In this document: one piece after another, positions 53,758 to 64,000 of the stretch
Layout: each line of letters begins with the position of its first letter
Numbering within the stretch: position 1 is the stretch's first letter
NCBI GenBank assembly: GCA_965153455.1
Contig: OZ234498.1
Span: forward strand, 2,542,001-2,606,000
Origin: Sphagnum compactum
Taxonomy: Eukaryota; Bryophyta; Sphagnopsida; Sphagnales
Direction of reading: 5' to 3'
DNA: 64,000 nt
The notes under the pieces: generated by a model
Told to the model about the DNA's origin: nothing
The model's database searches: none
The model's input: the letters and a program-made list of their open reading frames with translations, nothing else
Program-made: the position numbers and the translations under genes

Positions 53758-53963
53758 CACTAGTGAAAAAACATGTTTTTAATGACTGTCATTTGTGACT
53801 AAAACATGTCATTTGCAACTGTCATTTGGAACTAAAACATGTTTTTTGTGACTAAAACATGTCATTTGCAACTGTCGTTTGTGATTATAGCAATTACAAA
53901 TGATAATTTTAGTTATAAATGACTAGTTGCAAACAACAACTTTTTAGTTGCAAACAACTAGTG
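53758..53963. mobile_element. CACTA-like MITE candidate (206 bp)
   Basis: The segment starts CACTAGTGAAAAAAC and ends ...AACTAGTG, so both termini carry CACTAGT in inverted orientation. The interior is packed with short repeats in both orientations, such as ACTAAAACATG, CATTTGCAACTGTC and GTTGCAAACAACT, like the subterminal repeats of CACTA transposons. The inverted match at the termini is only 7 bp and the flanking trinucleotides (AAG and AGG) are not identical, so this is a candidate only. Confidence 0.45.
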
Positions 53964-54061
53964 AGGACAAACAAGATGAAAATGAAATAAACAGTACTTT
54001 TCCACTGCCTGTAGTTAATAACTTCGGGCACATATAATGTTAGGGAGTAGCTAGTTCCAGG
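53964..54061. other. Short unique spacer
   Basis: Nothing recognisable. Confidence 0.4.
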
Positions 54062-54700
54062 CCACATGAATCATCAATCATCCTCAGAAATTTCAGATTT
54101 GAACCCGCAGTTTTCCAGGGAAGGTTATTTGATTGGTTCTTAGATTTCTTTGAGAAAATCATTTCTTGACAAGACGGTTCTGTGTGTTTTTTCATTTGAT
54201 TGGGTGGGAGTGCCATGGTTATTATACGCATAGAGAACCGCCAGTCTGACAACCGCCAGTTGCTTGGCGACGTTCATTTGATCTCTTCTAATAACTGCCC
54301 AACACTGGTGATAACCGTTGTGTACCGATGGAGGAGTTGGTAGTAGGCAAGGTAGTAGTTGCAGGTGCATGAATCCTCCTCGTCCTCCTCGTCCTCACTG
54401 ATTTGAACCCACAGTTTTTTAGAAGGTTATTTAACCGGTTCTTAGAATTCTAGGGGAAACCCATCTGGAAAGACGGTTTTTCTTTCCTGGTAATTTTGTT
54501 GAGGGTGGTAATGGTTATACACATAAAGAACCGGAATGATAACCTCCAATCAGTTGTGCCAACTTTTTAAGTTCTAATAACCACCCAACACTGGTGATAA
54601 CCATCACTTGTGTCATGATGGAGGAGTAGGTACCTAGTAGTAGGTAGGGTAGGTACATGAATTCATCATCATCATTCTCACTAATTTGAATTTTCAAATT
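54062..54700. repeat. Tandem repeat with a unit of about 300 bp, two copies plus partial third
   Basis: Landmarks recur in order: TGAATC(A/C)TC near 54067, 54370 and (diverged) 54658; GATTTGAACCC(G/A)CAGTTTT; ATTGGTTCTTAGA/ACCGGTTCTTAGA; AAGACGGTT; TAATAAC(T/C)(G/A)CCCAACACTGGT; and GATGGAGGAGT. Each unit contains AACCGCCA or AACCGG words similar to the intronic repeat at 24870-25240. Confidence 0.65.
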
Positions 54701-56103
54701 TGAATAGACGATTATTTTTTATCACAGGGTATTAATAGAATAACCATCAATAGCCATTAAAAAAGATAGATAAAAACCTCAAAAAATTTATGCATCCACT
54801 TATTAATATTCACATAGATCCACTAGTTCATGACCAGCAGCCCAGGTTCCTACTTCCTTACCACAGATTCTATCCTTACACACCTCTTCACTCTATTACA
54901 ATTATTGAAATAACATTCATATGGCTTCACTAGGTGTCGTATACTTCAACCACACTAACTTCTACATAGAAATATTTTTGTAGAGATTGTTGAATCAGCA
55001 CCCTCTAGACTCTCTCATTAGGCCATCGAGGTCTTAAACAAAACTAGTTTTCACGACCCAAAACCCAGAGAATTTTTCCCCTCGACTTACCCAGAAATGT
55101 AACCAAGAAAAGATGGCATCCCAAACTACATCAATTCCCTGGAGTTCCCAAAATTAGGGTCTCAGAAAGCTTTCTGCTCAACTGCCCAACTGAAATTTTA
55201 CAGAAGGTTTCCCCACCAACTCCCTCATTAATAGTGAGAAACTGAATCCCACCACAACACAGAACCCAACTTTGCAAGATTTTTGACACTGACTTCTCTA
55301 GAATTTCCAGGAGACAATTTCAACTTTCTGAAAGCACCAAAATAGAGTCCTCACAAGCTGGTATCCTCTCAGACCGGCCAAATTTTGTACCCTTTGGGAA
55401 TTTCATCAATTCCAACATCTCTGCATGCATTTTGTATTCACTTCTTAAGTATTGCTATTTTAAATCCCTACTACAGAACGCAGCGGAAGAAGACCTCGAG
55501 TTAGCATGCACGACAACATTATGGTTCAGGGCATTCTTCCCATTCACCATTTCCTAATCACGAACTTCACCGCACCAAGAAAAAGAAAGAAGGTGCTTAG
55601 CTTTCATCAACCCGGTCTTCTTATTCACCGACGTCCCTTGCAAAGCCCGCCATTTCCAAAAACCATGAAGAGCTCCAAACAAACTATCATTAATTCCACT
55701 GAAAAACTCCCAAATCCACAAGTTCAAAGACACTCAATTAATCCTTCTCTTATCGTTTTCAATGAATTGGGCACCTGATCTGCCCATTCATTAGGTCTTC
55801 ATCCGAGATGGTTTTATGTCACCTCTTTTCATCCCACAACCCTCCCATTTCATGAGAGACAGTTCTATGCTTTTTTGTTGGGTGGGGGGGGGGGGGGCGG
55901 GGTGGTGCGAGGATCTTCGCGGTTATATGCTTTTGTCTAAACTACATGTATGAATGTAGTTAAAGGGGTGGATCGATCCTCCCAGCTCTGCTGCAAGAAT
56001 GTGGATGTTCTTCAAGAATTGAACAAATTGTGAGGGAATTTGGTCTTGTAATCAAGAGGAAAGAGAAGAGAAGAGAAGAGAAGAGAGGTGAGAAGAGGAA
56101 TTT
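54701..56103. other. Spacer and 5' flank of WSD copy B
   Basis: A 90-codon plus-strand frame at 55506-55778 is basic and Pro/Ser-rich and matches no family I know. The region 54960-55500 has the look of an old retroelement remnant, but I find no terminal repeats. A poly-G run lies at about 55886-55897, and a GAGAA run at 56059-56097 directly precedes the WSD start, probably 5' UTR. Confidence 0.45.
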
Positions 56104-59100
56104 ATGATGATGGAGAAGCAATTGGGTGCAGCAGCTGCCAGCAGCTGGGAGCAGCAGCAGTTGAATCTACCTCGTCTTCAAACAAAGCAGAAGCAGAAGC
56201 AGCAGCAAGTGGTCGACTCCTCACAATCACTAGATCAGCCGGATCTGGAGCCACTCACTCCCATTGGAAGCATGTTTCTCAATCCGGAGATGGAGTTATA
56301 TGGTCTCTGCGTGATCGGGTTTCAGAATCTCGTCGACTTGGAAGAATTGAAGCAAACACTACGGAACACACTACTGAAACAAAAGTACTTCTCGAGCATC
56401 GTGGTACGCATGTCGTCAAGATTTCCCAAGTTTCAGAAGCTGAAGATCACTGTGGTAGTTCTCGGATGCAGCAGCAGTAGCAGCTCCTGACTTCGTTGTT
56501 GTTGTTGTTTTTGTTGTCGCAAGTGTCGCACAGAAATAATACTAGGGTCGTCGTTGTCGTCGTCGTTGTCGTTGTTGCAGAAGAAGAATAAAAGGGGAGC
56601 TGCGATGTGGGTACCTTTGCGACATGTCGACATGGACGCACTCGTGTTTGAGCCATCAGGGATCTCAGAAGCAGAGATGGCAGCTCCAGGTTTCGTGGAC
56701 AACTACGTCGCGGATCTTGCAACGGCGCCACCCTTGTCCTTAACAAGACCACTATGGGAATGTCACGTATTGAACAGAACATCAGGGTCCAATGCTACTG
56801 CACATGCGGTTTTCCGCATCCACCATTGTCTAGGAGATGGAATTTCTGTCATGTCCCTTGTGTTTGCATCTACGAGACAGACGGCTAATCCTGAGAAGCA
56901 ACCTTCTATCAGAGCAACTGGTGGGCGGAAACACCAACAACAACAACAAAGAATATTTACTTGTTCAGTTTTGGGAAACAAGCTATTTGCTTGGTGGAAC
57001 AGAGTTCTGGGGGTTGTGACTCCCCTTGCAAATTTGATTTGGTTGAAAGATAGCAACACTGTCCTCAGGCCTGCTGCAGTAGGAGGAGGAGGAGGAGGAG
57101 GAGGAGGTTCCAATGGGATTCTTCCAGCAGGGTTGAGTCTGCAGAGACAACCCAAGCGTCTTGCACATGCAACACTCAACTTGGATGACATGCGGGTGGT
57201 GAAGAATGCTGTTGGTGGGGTAAGTAATACCATAAGCAACAAGCTTTCATTGTTCTTCACACTTTCAGCGGAGCTTACTCTTTGTTTCTATATATATTAC
57301 AGAAATCCTCCAATTCACCCTGTCTTCACCTTGTCTTTGTGCCTCCTTTCACCCTCTGACCCCCTCTTTTCGTGGTGTCCGCAAAGTAAGGAAATTTTAT
57401 TAAATCTCAGTAATGCACAAGGTTCGAGAGGAATTATAGGAACTTGTAGCCTAGCAGCAGTGGAGGCGTTCAGGAAAAACGAAAGACAGGGTGAAACTCA
57501 GAAAACCATCAATGGAATTATAGGAACTTGTAGCCCTAACAACAGTGGAGGCATTCAGGAAAAATGAAAGACAGGGTGAAACTCAGAAAACCATCAATGG
57601 AATTATAGGAACTTGAAGCCCTAACAACAGTGGAGGCATTCAGGAAAAATGAAAGACAGGGTGAAACTCAGAAAACCATCGATGGAATTATAGGAAATTG
57701 CAACCTAGCAGCAGTGGAGGCATTCAGGAAAAATGAAAGACAGGGTGAAACTCAGAGGACCATCAATGGAATTACAGGAACTTGTAGCCTAGCTGCAGTG
57801 GAGGCGTTCGGGAAAAATGAAAGACAGGGTGAAACTCAGAAAACCATCAATGGTTTTCTGAGTTTCACCCCCCATTGAATGCTAATGTACTTTTTTGCAG
57901 GTTTTTACAAAATCTTACCCTCTTTATGACCAAACTCAGGGTACTGATGGTCACTGCTGTTTCCTGACGCTGTGGATATCTCTACTACGAAGCACCTCTT
58001 TTAAAGATTAAAATTCATCTGTTTTCAATTAGAATTTCAATAAGTTAAAAATTTTAATTAAAAAAAATTTCGCACAATTGTGATTTTTTTGTTTATGGGG
58101 AGATGAGAAAATTCTGAAATAAAATTCTTACTTTTTGAAATCAAATAATTCATAAAAAGAAGAGCAGTTTTGGTTCAGCTTTGCCACATTTTTATTCTAC
58201 AAGATAATACATTATTAAAATTAAGAATATCTTAAGTATATATATTCTAAGTATATTCTCATAATTCAATTCTTGAGACCCTTTTTTTTTTTTTTTCATT
58301 AGGTTGCATCCTATATTTTTTTTCATGTTCTTTGGAAAAAAGAAGGGTAAGCAACCTCCCCTAGTCTTCACACCAAATTTGTTGCATGCACATCTCTTTG
58401 ATGAGAGATCCCTCTGTGTAGTATTATATAACACTGTCAGCTTGACATTGCAGATCTTTCATCAAGTGTGCTAGAAAATAAAACCACAGACGTCATCATG
58501 GGTCCTTGAAATTCTTTCCAGGCTGAACCCACAATTTAACAGAGTGCAAGGTCTTGGAGGATTTAGTGGAGCTTTCAGCAAGCAAAGCTTCTGATCTCAT
58601 GGGGTGTGGAGAGTTTCTGGAGTGCCTTATGCTCATTGGGGGTCTGAAACTGTGGATTGTTGTTGTTGGTTTGCTGGCTGGGACTATTGCAGACAGTCAA
58701 TGATGTGTTCTTAGCTATGCTGGATGCATCTCTCCATCGCTATCTGCAAAACCATTACCACAAGGAGCTTCACCCTCCTGATCACATGGGTATGCAGACA
58801 TTGTGAACACCCTCAAGAACATCCTCAATTGCCTAAGAAAATTCGTGTGATTGCTTGCATTTGGTATGCACCAAATAAAAAAATCTGTTTGTGTTCTGGT
58901 TGTGTGGAGCTCAGTCTAGACATGAGTGCTGCTAGCCCTGAAAAATCATCATGACTGAGTCTTAAGTTGTCATTTGCTTCTGGAAAATGAAACTGCAACT
59001 CAGGACAATCAGTTTTCAAGCAGCCAAACCAAACCCAAAAATGTTGTTGTTGTTGTTGCTGCATTTGTTTGTGCAAACGTATGCAGTCTATTCAAGTACA

Positions 59101-61333
59101 CATACATACATACATATATATGCGCATAATCTTGAAGTGCTTGATGCTTCATGTCCAAAGGCAATTGAAGTGGGGATTGACGACATGGCGTTTTGTGGCA
59201 GTCAGTGGAAGTGCCAAGAAACAGGAGAATCAGCATAATATCATGTGCCACAAACTGAGCATTAATGATGACACAAGAGAAAATTATGGTGGTGTGTGTC
59301 AAGCAAAGAAAGCTTCACCAAAAGTAAAAAAACTCCGAGTGCGGACAGCATCAATGGAGAACACCAGAGAGTTAGGAGGCCTGCAGGTATGTTTGTGTAT
59401 CTTGGGGTAAAATGTGAGGGTATTGTGTCCAGGGTTTAGGGTAAGGCTCTGTGTTGGTGTCCTTGCAATATGGATTGGATTGTGCAATCTGGACATGTAT
59501 GGATTGTGTAATCTTCACAAGGATTCATGCATGTCTGCTCCATGTTTGTTTACCATGTAGACTTCATGTAATCAAGTTCCTGCACATGACCTCAATTTTG
59601 GAGAGAGAGAGAGAGAGAGAGAGATTAGCAAAGGCCATGGTTTAGGGTTTAAGTTTCTTATGTGACCATGGGGTGTTTGTTGGTTGCAGGAGTTACCTGC
59701 AATGATGGAAAAGGGATCCAAAGTGCGCTGGGGAAATTGCATTGGTTTCTCAGTCTTCCAATTTTCTCTCAAGTGCTTCAGTGACCCTCTTGATCTTGTG
59801 CGTGCAGCTGTCAAAGAGGGCAAACGCATCAAGGCCTTTCGAGAAGGTCACTTCTCATTTTGGTTTGGAACACTTCTCTCTCAATGTGGACTCTCACACG
59901 TATGTCCCTAAACCCCTTATACCTATCCTGCTTCTGTTGCATAACATTTGTGTTCTGTTGTCCTAGTCATTGAATTTACTGAATTTTTCTGCAGCAAAAT
60001 TGGACTTGCTTATGAGCTAAATCAATTATGGTTTATCATTGGGCTTGCTTATAAACTCAATCAATTAGGGTTTATCATCGGACTTGCTTAAGAACTCCAA
60101 TCAAGCAGGGTTTATCATTAGACTTGCTGGTGAACTTCAACCAATTAGGGTTTATGATCAAACTTGCTTAAGAACTCCAATCAAGCAGGGTCTGTCATTA
60201 GACTTGCAACTCCAATAAATTAGGGTTTTTCTTTAGACTGCTTATGAACTCCAATCAATTCGGGTGTATTGTTAGGCTTGCAACTCCATTCAATTAGGGT
60301 TTATGGGTAGACTTGCAACTGCACTCAATTAGGGTCTATTGTTAGATTTGTTTATGATCTCCAATCAATTAGGGTTTATCGTTAGACTTGCTTATGAACT
60401 CCAATCAATTAGAGTTTATGATTAGACTTGCTTACAAACTCCAATCAATTAAGGTTTATGACTAGACTTGCTTATGAACTCCAATCAATTAAGGTTTATG
60501 ATTAGACTTGCTTATGAACTCCAATCCATTAAGGTTTATGATTAGACTTGCTTATGAACTCCAATCAAATGGGGTTTATCATTTGACTTGCTTATGGACT
60601 CCAATCAATTAGGGTTTATGATTAGACTTGCTTGTGGACTCCGATCAATTAAGGTTTTATTATTAGGCTTCAGATCCATTAGGTTGAAATGGGTTTTTTC
60701 CAAGACTAGTTTTGTTGAATGGGCAAAACAATATTCTGAAAAGAATGACCCCTTGTTTGCTTCTTGTTGTTGCAGCTCTCAAAAAAACTCTTTCTGCATG
60801 CAATGACCCAGACCTCATTGTTGGTGTCAAATCTTCCAGGCCCAGTAGAGCAAGTCATGTTGGGTAACAACCCAATTGTTCATATGTTTCCTGTGGTGGC
60901 AGGAATCCCACAGGTGAGCATTCTCTTCTAGCCCAAGGCAAAGAAGAAAAAAGAGTTTTTTTTTTTTTTTTTTTTTAAAAATTTTTTTTTTTCAATTTAT
61001 GGTTAAATCAATTTTCCATTCCAATTAGTATGCAGAATGGAAGATTATCAGAGTGAAATTTCTTCTGAATTTTAAGGAATTTCTCCTCATTTGAAGCTTT
61101 TTTTTTTTTTTTTTCAATGGAGCCAATTCTGATTTTTCATCCCTAACAAGAGAGAGATTGGCTTTTGTGTCAATGTGCAGTCACTGTGTGTTTACATGCA
61201 GAGTTATGTTGGGAAGGTGACCTTGGTGGTTATGAGTGCTAAACACATCATTCCCGACCCAGAGAAGATTACTCAATATTGCATTGATGCGCTTGAGGAG
61301 ATGAAACTGGCTGCCCTTTCACTCAAGGTGTAA
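56104..61333 (+). CDS. WSD1: Wax ester synthase/diacylglycerol acyltransferase (WSD family), copy B
   Basis: Same family as 24607-28104. Seven exons: 56104-56403, 56581-57219, 58693-58789, 59202-59386, 59690-59899, 60776-60913, 61181-61333, giving 574 codons (573 residues) with consistent phases and GT-AG borders. It starts at ATG 56104. The N-terminus is Gln/Ala-rich. Exon 2 has the catalytic HHCLGDG, RPLWECHVL and two low-complexity insertions, a poly-Gln (57 bases around 56935-56950) and a poly-Gly tract near 57081-57108. Exon 3 has TVNDVFLA; exon 5 RWGNCIGF and SDPLDLVRAA; exon 6 VSNLPGP; exon 7 IPDPEKITQYCIDALEEMKLA. Exons 5 and 6 are the same length as in copy A (210 and 138 bp). Oddity: the block that reads LVNTRASPGLQ in copy A reads SMENTRELGGLQ here, so the core is more diverged. 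Probably functional or recently relaxed. Confidence 0.87.
57430..57851 (+). repeat. 84/85-bp minisatellite, five units, in intron 2 of WSD copy B
   Basis: Units start at 57430, 57514, 57599, 57684 and 57768 with the words GGAATTATAGGAA(C/A)TTG, GCAGTGGAGGC(G/A)TTC and GGGTGAAACTCAGA. Units two and three carry one extra base. The 84-base length keeps one frame open across several units, which explains small frames here without implying a protein. Confidence 0.93.
57827..57870. repeat. Perfect 21-bp inverted repeat with 2-base loop
   Basis: Bases 57827-57847 (GGGTGAAACTCAGAAAACCAT) are the exact reverse complement of 57850-57870. The left arm is the tail of the last minisatellite unit and the right arm is an inverted copy of the same tail. 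The transcript of the intron would form a near-continuous hairpin. Confidence 0.9.
60000..60675 (+). repeat. 40-bp minisatellite, about 16 units, in intron 5 of WSD copy B
   Basis: The unit contains ATTAGACTTGCTTATGAACT and CCAATCAATTAGGGTTTATG and repeats every 40 bp, most regularly at 60341-60660, with degenerate units before. Each unit carries an AGGGTTTA core that looks like a telo-box complement. It fills most of the intron (59900-60775). Confidence 0.93.
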
Positions 61334-64000
61334 TGGGTATTTTGCTATATGGCAGGATTATGTGCTTTAGCTCTCAATTTTTCGGTTCATTAATTTAGGG
61401 TTTGGGGTTCTGATCAATTCTGATGATTCATTGTAGCCTAGTTTCATTTTGTCTGGAATTCTCATTTTTTTTTCGGATTAGCATATATCACTCTTATTAC
61501 CTTAGGCATCTGAATCAGCCAACTGATTTCATGCTAGAAATATGTTTGTAAATTCTCTCTTAAATTTTTTAGCTTCACACCACCAAATTTTTTTCCTTTG
61601 CTTCTTTAGGTTGATTTATATATGGTACATAAGCATTAAAATGGTGACTATCCTATGTGGGCTGTAGTATTTTTTACAAAAGTGCTACTAAAAGTGGCTA
61701 CCGAAGAAGTGTCTAGGTCTAGATGTGATGGAGTTAATTATTTTAATTTCAAAAAAATGACGAAACAAATCCTTAAAATACATTCTCTGAAAATAAATTT
61801 GTCAAGTTGTGAAATTTCGCCATAAAAAGAAACGTTAGTGGGAGGGAGGTGCCTTTTTCATATTCTTTCTTTTTCCCCTTTGGGTGAAGTCACATTATGT
61901 TGTTCTCCTTTTGAGCACTTTTGGTTCTAATATTATACAAGACACAAGTGTAATACCTCTCAAAATGTGGTGCATTTAATTTTGAGTTTAATTTTTGGTG
62001 TTTAAGTGTTAAAATTTTAATTTTCACAAAGTTATTGCCATTAATGTTATTTTAAAAATAAATCTAACAATGTAACGAATGAAGGAACCATGGGATATAT
62101 TTATATATACTTATGCATACTAACCTTGTTTCTCATTTTAAATTACATTAATATTTAATTTTATTAATAATTTAAATAAGCATTTTTTTAAAAATGAGCC
62201 TTTTTCATCATATTTGTCACCTTCCAATTGAAAGTGATCATTTCTGAAAAACATTAATTTATGGCACATTTATATAGTTCATGCCCAAAAAAACTCTTCT
62301 TAACAATATGAAAATTATCAAATTTTTCAAATGATTCACATATGTGAAATGGATACTGTGAAGTTCATATAAACAACTCATTTTAGTCACTTTTAAAATA
62401 TGTTTTTATTTTTTAATACATATACATATGTATTTAGAATGCAAATATACTCCAACCCACCATAATATTATTTTTAAAAATAAAAATTTCATAAAATTTT
62501 AATATAAATTATGTTTTATTATAGGATGAAAAAACTTTATGAAACTCATTAATTTAGTTTTGACATGACTTATGTTCAAATATGCACCACCCAAGAAAGC
62601 ATTATAGTGTGACTTCATAAAAGGAGTAAGGTAAACTGGCCCATCACTAAGCACTAGCCTATCACCAAACACTTTGGCAAATCTTTCTCAATTCTTCTCC
62701 ATTTTGAGTGATTTAAAATGTTATACGAGTGCCTTCTCAAGCTCTACAAATCATCTTTGAAAAACAAAGCCAAAGGAGCAACCAACAAAACAAAGAGCTG
62801 TAAAGAAAGTACTTTTTTTCGAATTGCAAAATGCATTTTTTTCATTTTGACTCCTACTTCATCAGTGCATAACTTTCTTATTTATTTTTTCAAATCGAGC
62901 GATTTAAACTGCTCTGAAATCTCCATCTTAAGCTCTACAAATCATCTTGTAACTCTAAAGACAACAGAGTAATATTCAAGGATTTTTTGAGAGGTTCGAA
63001 AATAAGCGATGAGCTGTTCAATCAAAAAAATTCTGTAAAATTGACCCCCCTACTTCGAGGGGTCATAAGCTTCTCATCTCTAGTCCATTTTTGCCGATTT
63101 TGAGTGTGATAGATGTGCAAAGAGGAGGGCTCCATCTACTGTTTGGACACCATAAACAATGGTGCCCTCTTGCAAAACCGGCGATAAACCCTACCTTAAG
63201 TGTACAATGATCGGCCTCTCTACCCTATTGTAATGTGCTTTTAAGTTCCTCTGGCCCATTCCAGTTGCTAAATGCACGAAATCCAGTGCAAACAAAGGTT
63301 TTTATGTGAATATTGAGGGAAAAAAAATTCTGAAATCACCATATTCAGACAATAGGTTGCAAAAAGTCAGCAAAATATAGCAGGATTATTAAAATATCTA
63401 TTTTCCTTTCTGACCCATAGCCAAATTTAGCTAATTTCTCTTGTGGATAATCAACAATGTGGCTTGCATTGAATTGAAATTTCTGAATTGAATTGAAATT
63501 CCTAAATTTAATTCCAATATATTGAATTTGAACTTCACTGAATGCAGTTCAAATTCACTAAGATTCAGATTCAATTGAAAGAGAACCGAGGTGCAAATTG
63601 GCGCATAAGGTAATGAAAATCTGCTCATGACTCTGGTGTTGGGAAAAGAAAAGAAAAACTCGGAAAAGTCAGAGACTTGAAAAGACTCCTTTCCATTCCT
63701 CTTTACTTGAGAATTGACTAAACAAATTCCAATTTGGAATTGTCCAAAGGACAACTCATGACAAAAGGACAACTTACGGAACTAAAGTTATCCTGTCTAA
63801 ACCAATTCCGATGAATCATCATTACTGGAATTAGTCCGAAAGAAAAGGGTTGATGACCATTAACAATCATTAAACAATTAAGTGAGTAACAATTTACAAC
63901 ACAAAGGGGGAACTGTACAATAAAATGCAGAACATGTCTTCAGCTTACTAGTGTGTACTACCCAATGACTAAAATATGCTAGATACCTTACCGTAACTAG
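61334..64000. other. AT-rich spacer downstream of WSD copy B
   Basis: It begins with the likely 3' UTR of the WSD gene. The remainder is AT-rich with no recognisable frames. Two related segments near 62640-62760 and 62850-62950 repeat the words GATTTAAA, CTCAAGCTCTACAAATCATC or AAGCTCTACAAATCATCTTG, suggesting an old duplication. Around 63470-63560 GAATTGAAAT words recur. Confidence 0.5.

Noticed and set aside
57630-57878. Small repetitive protein frame in WSD copy B intron 2
   Set aside because: It is a by-product of a minisatellite unit divisible by three and lies in an intron with good splice borders.

Overview
The window is nuclear DNA of a land plant. It has GT-AG introns, AAACCCTA telo-boxes upstream of housekeeping genes, a Ty1/copia element primed by initiator Met-tRNA, MITE-like elements, and long AT-rich spacers. 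The protein genes are plant-type: cytosolic NAD-dependent glycerol-3-phosphate dehydrogenase, wax ester synthase/DGAT, ribosomal protein eS8 and RNA polymerase subunit RPB6. I cannot name the species. Sparse genes and slightly unusual versions of conserved proteins would fit a non-flowering plant, but that is a weak inference. Exons were assembled by hand from splice sites and reading phase.

Layout. 1-4132: AT-rich spacer with a MITE-like remnant and small tandem repeats. 4133-9219: a structurally complete Ty1/copia retrotransposon with 211-bp LTRs, GACAT target duplication, PBS, PPT and one gag-pol frame broken by four stop codons. 9220-14340: spacer holding the 3' part of a tetraspanin/TOM2A-like gene with frameshifts (11664-12188, minus). 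14341-18857: a six-exon cytosolic GPDH gene (plus) with an in-frame TGA and no visible ATG. 19227 to about 20730: broken pieces of a NIN-like (NLP) transcription factor in non-canonical order. 24607-28104: a seven-exon WSD/DGAT gene (minus). 29622-29961: a 340-bp MITE with 32-bp terminal inverted repeats. 30000-43700: AT-rich spacer with telomere-like and foldback low-complexity repeats. 44170-45796: RPS8 (plus). 47523-49198: RPB6 (minus), convergent with RPS8. 52735-54700: minisatellite, CACTA-like MITE candidate and an approximately 300-bp tandem repeat. 56104-61333: a second seven-exon WSD gene (plus), with two minisatellites in its introns. 61334-64000: AT-rich spacer.

How the genes relate. 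The two WSD genes are head-to-head paralogues about 28 kb apart. They share all intron phases, and exons 5 and 6 have identical lengths. RPS8 and RPB6 are unrelated housekeeping genes lying between them. GPDH supplies glycerol-3-phosphate and WSD/DGAT enzymes make wax esters or triacylglycerol, so both touch lipid synthesis, but nothing in the sequence shows co-regulation. No bacterial-type system, CRISPR array or operon is present. The most notable signals are the inverted WSD pair, lesions that look like C-to-T decay in the retroelement and possibly in GPDH, the scrambled NLP remnant, and an intronic minisatellite ending in a perfect 21-bp hairpin.
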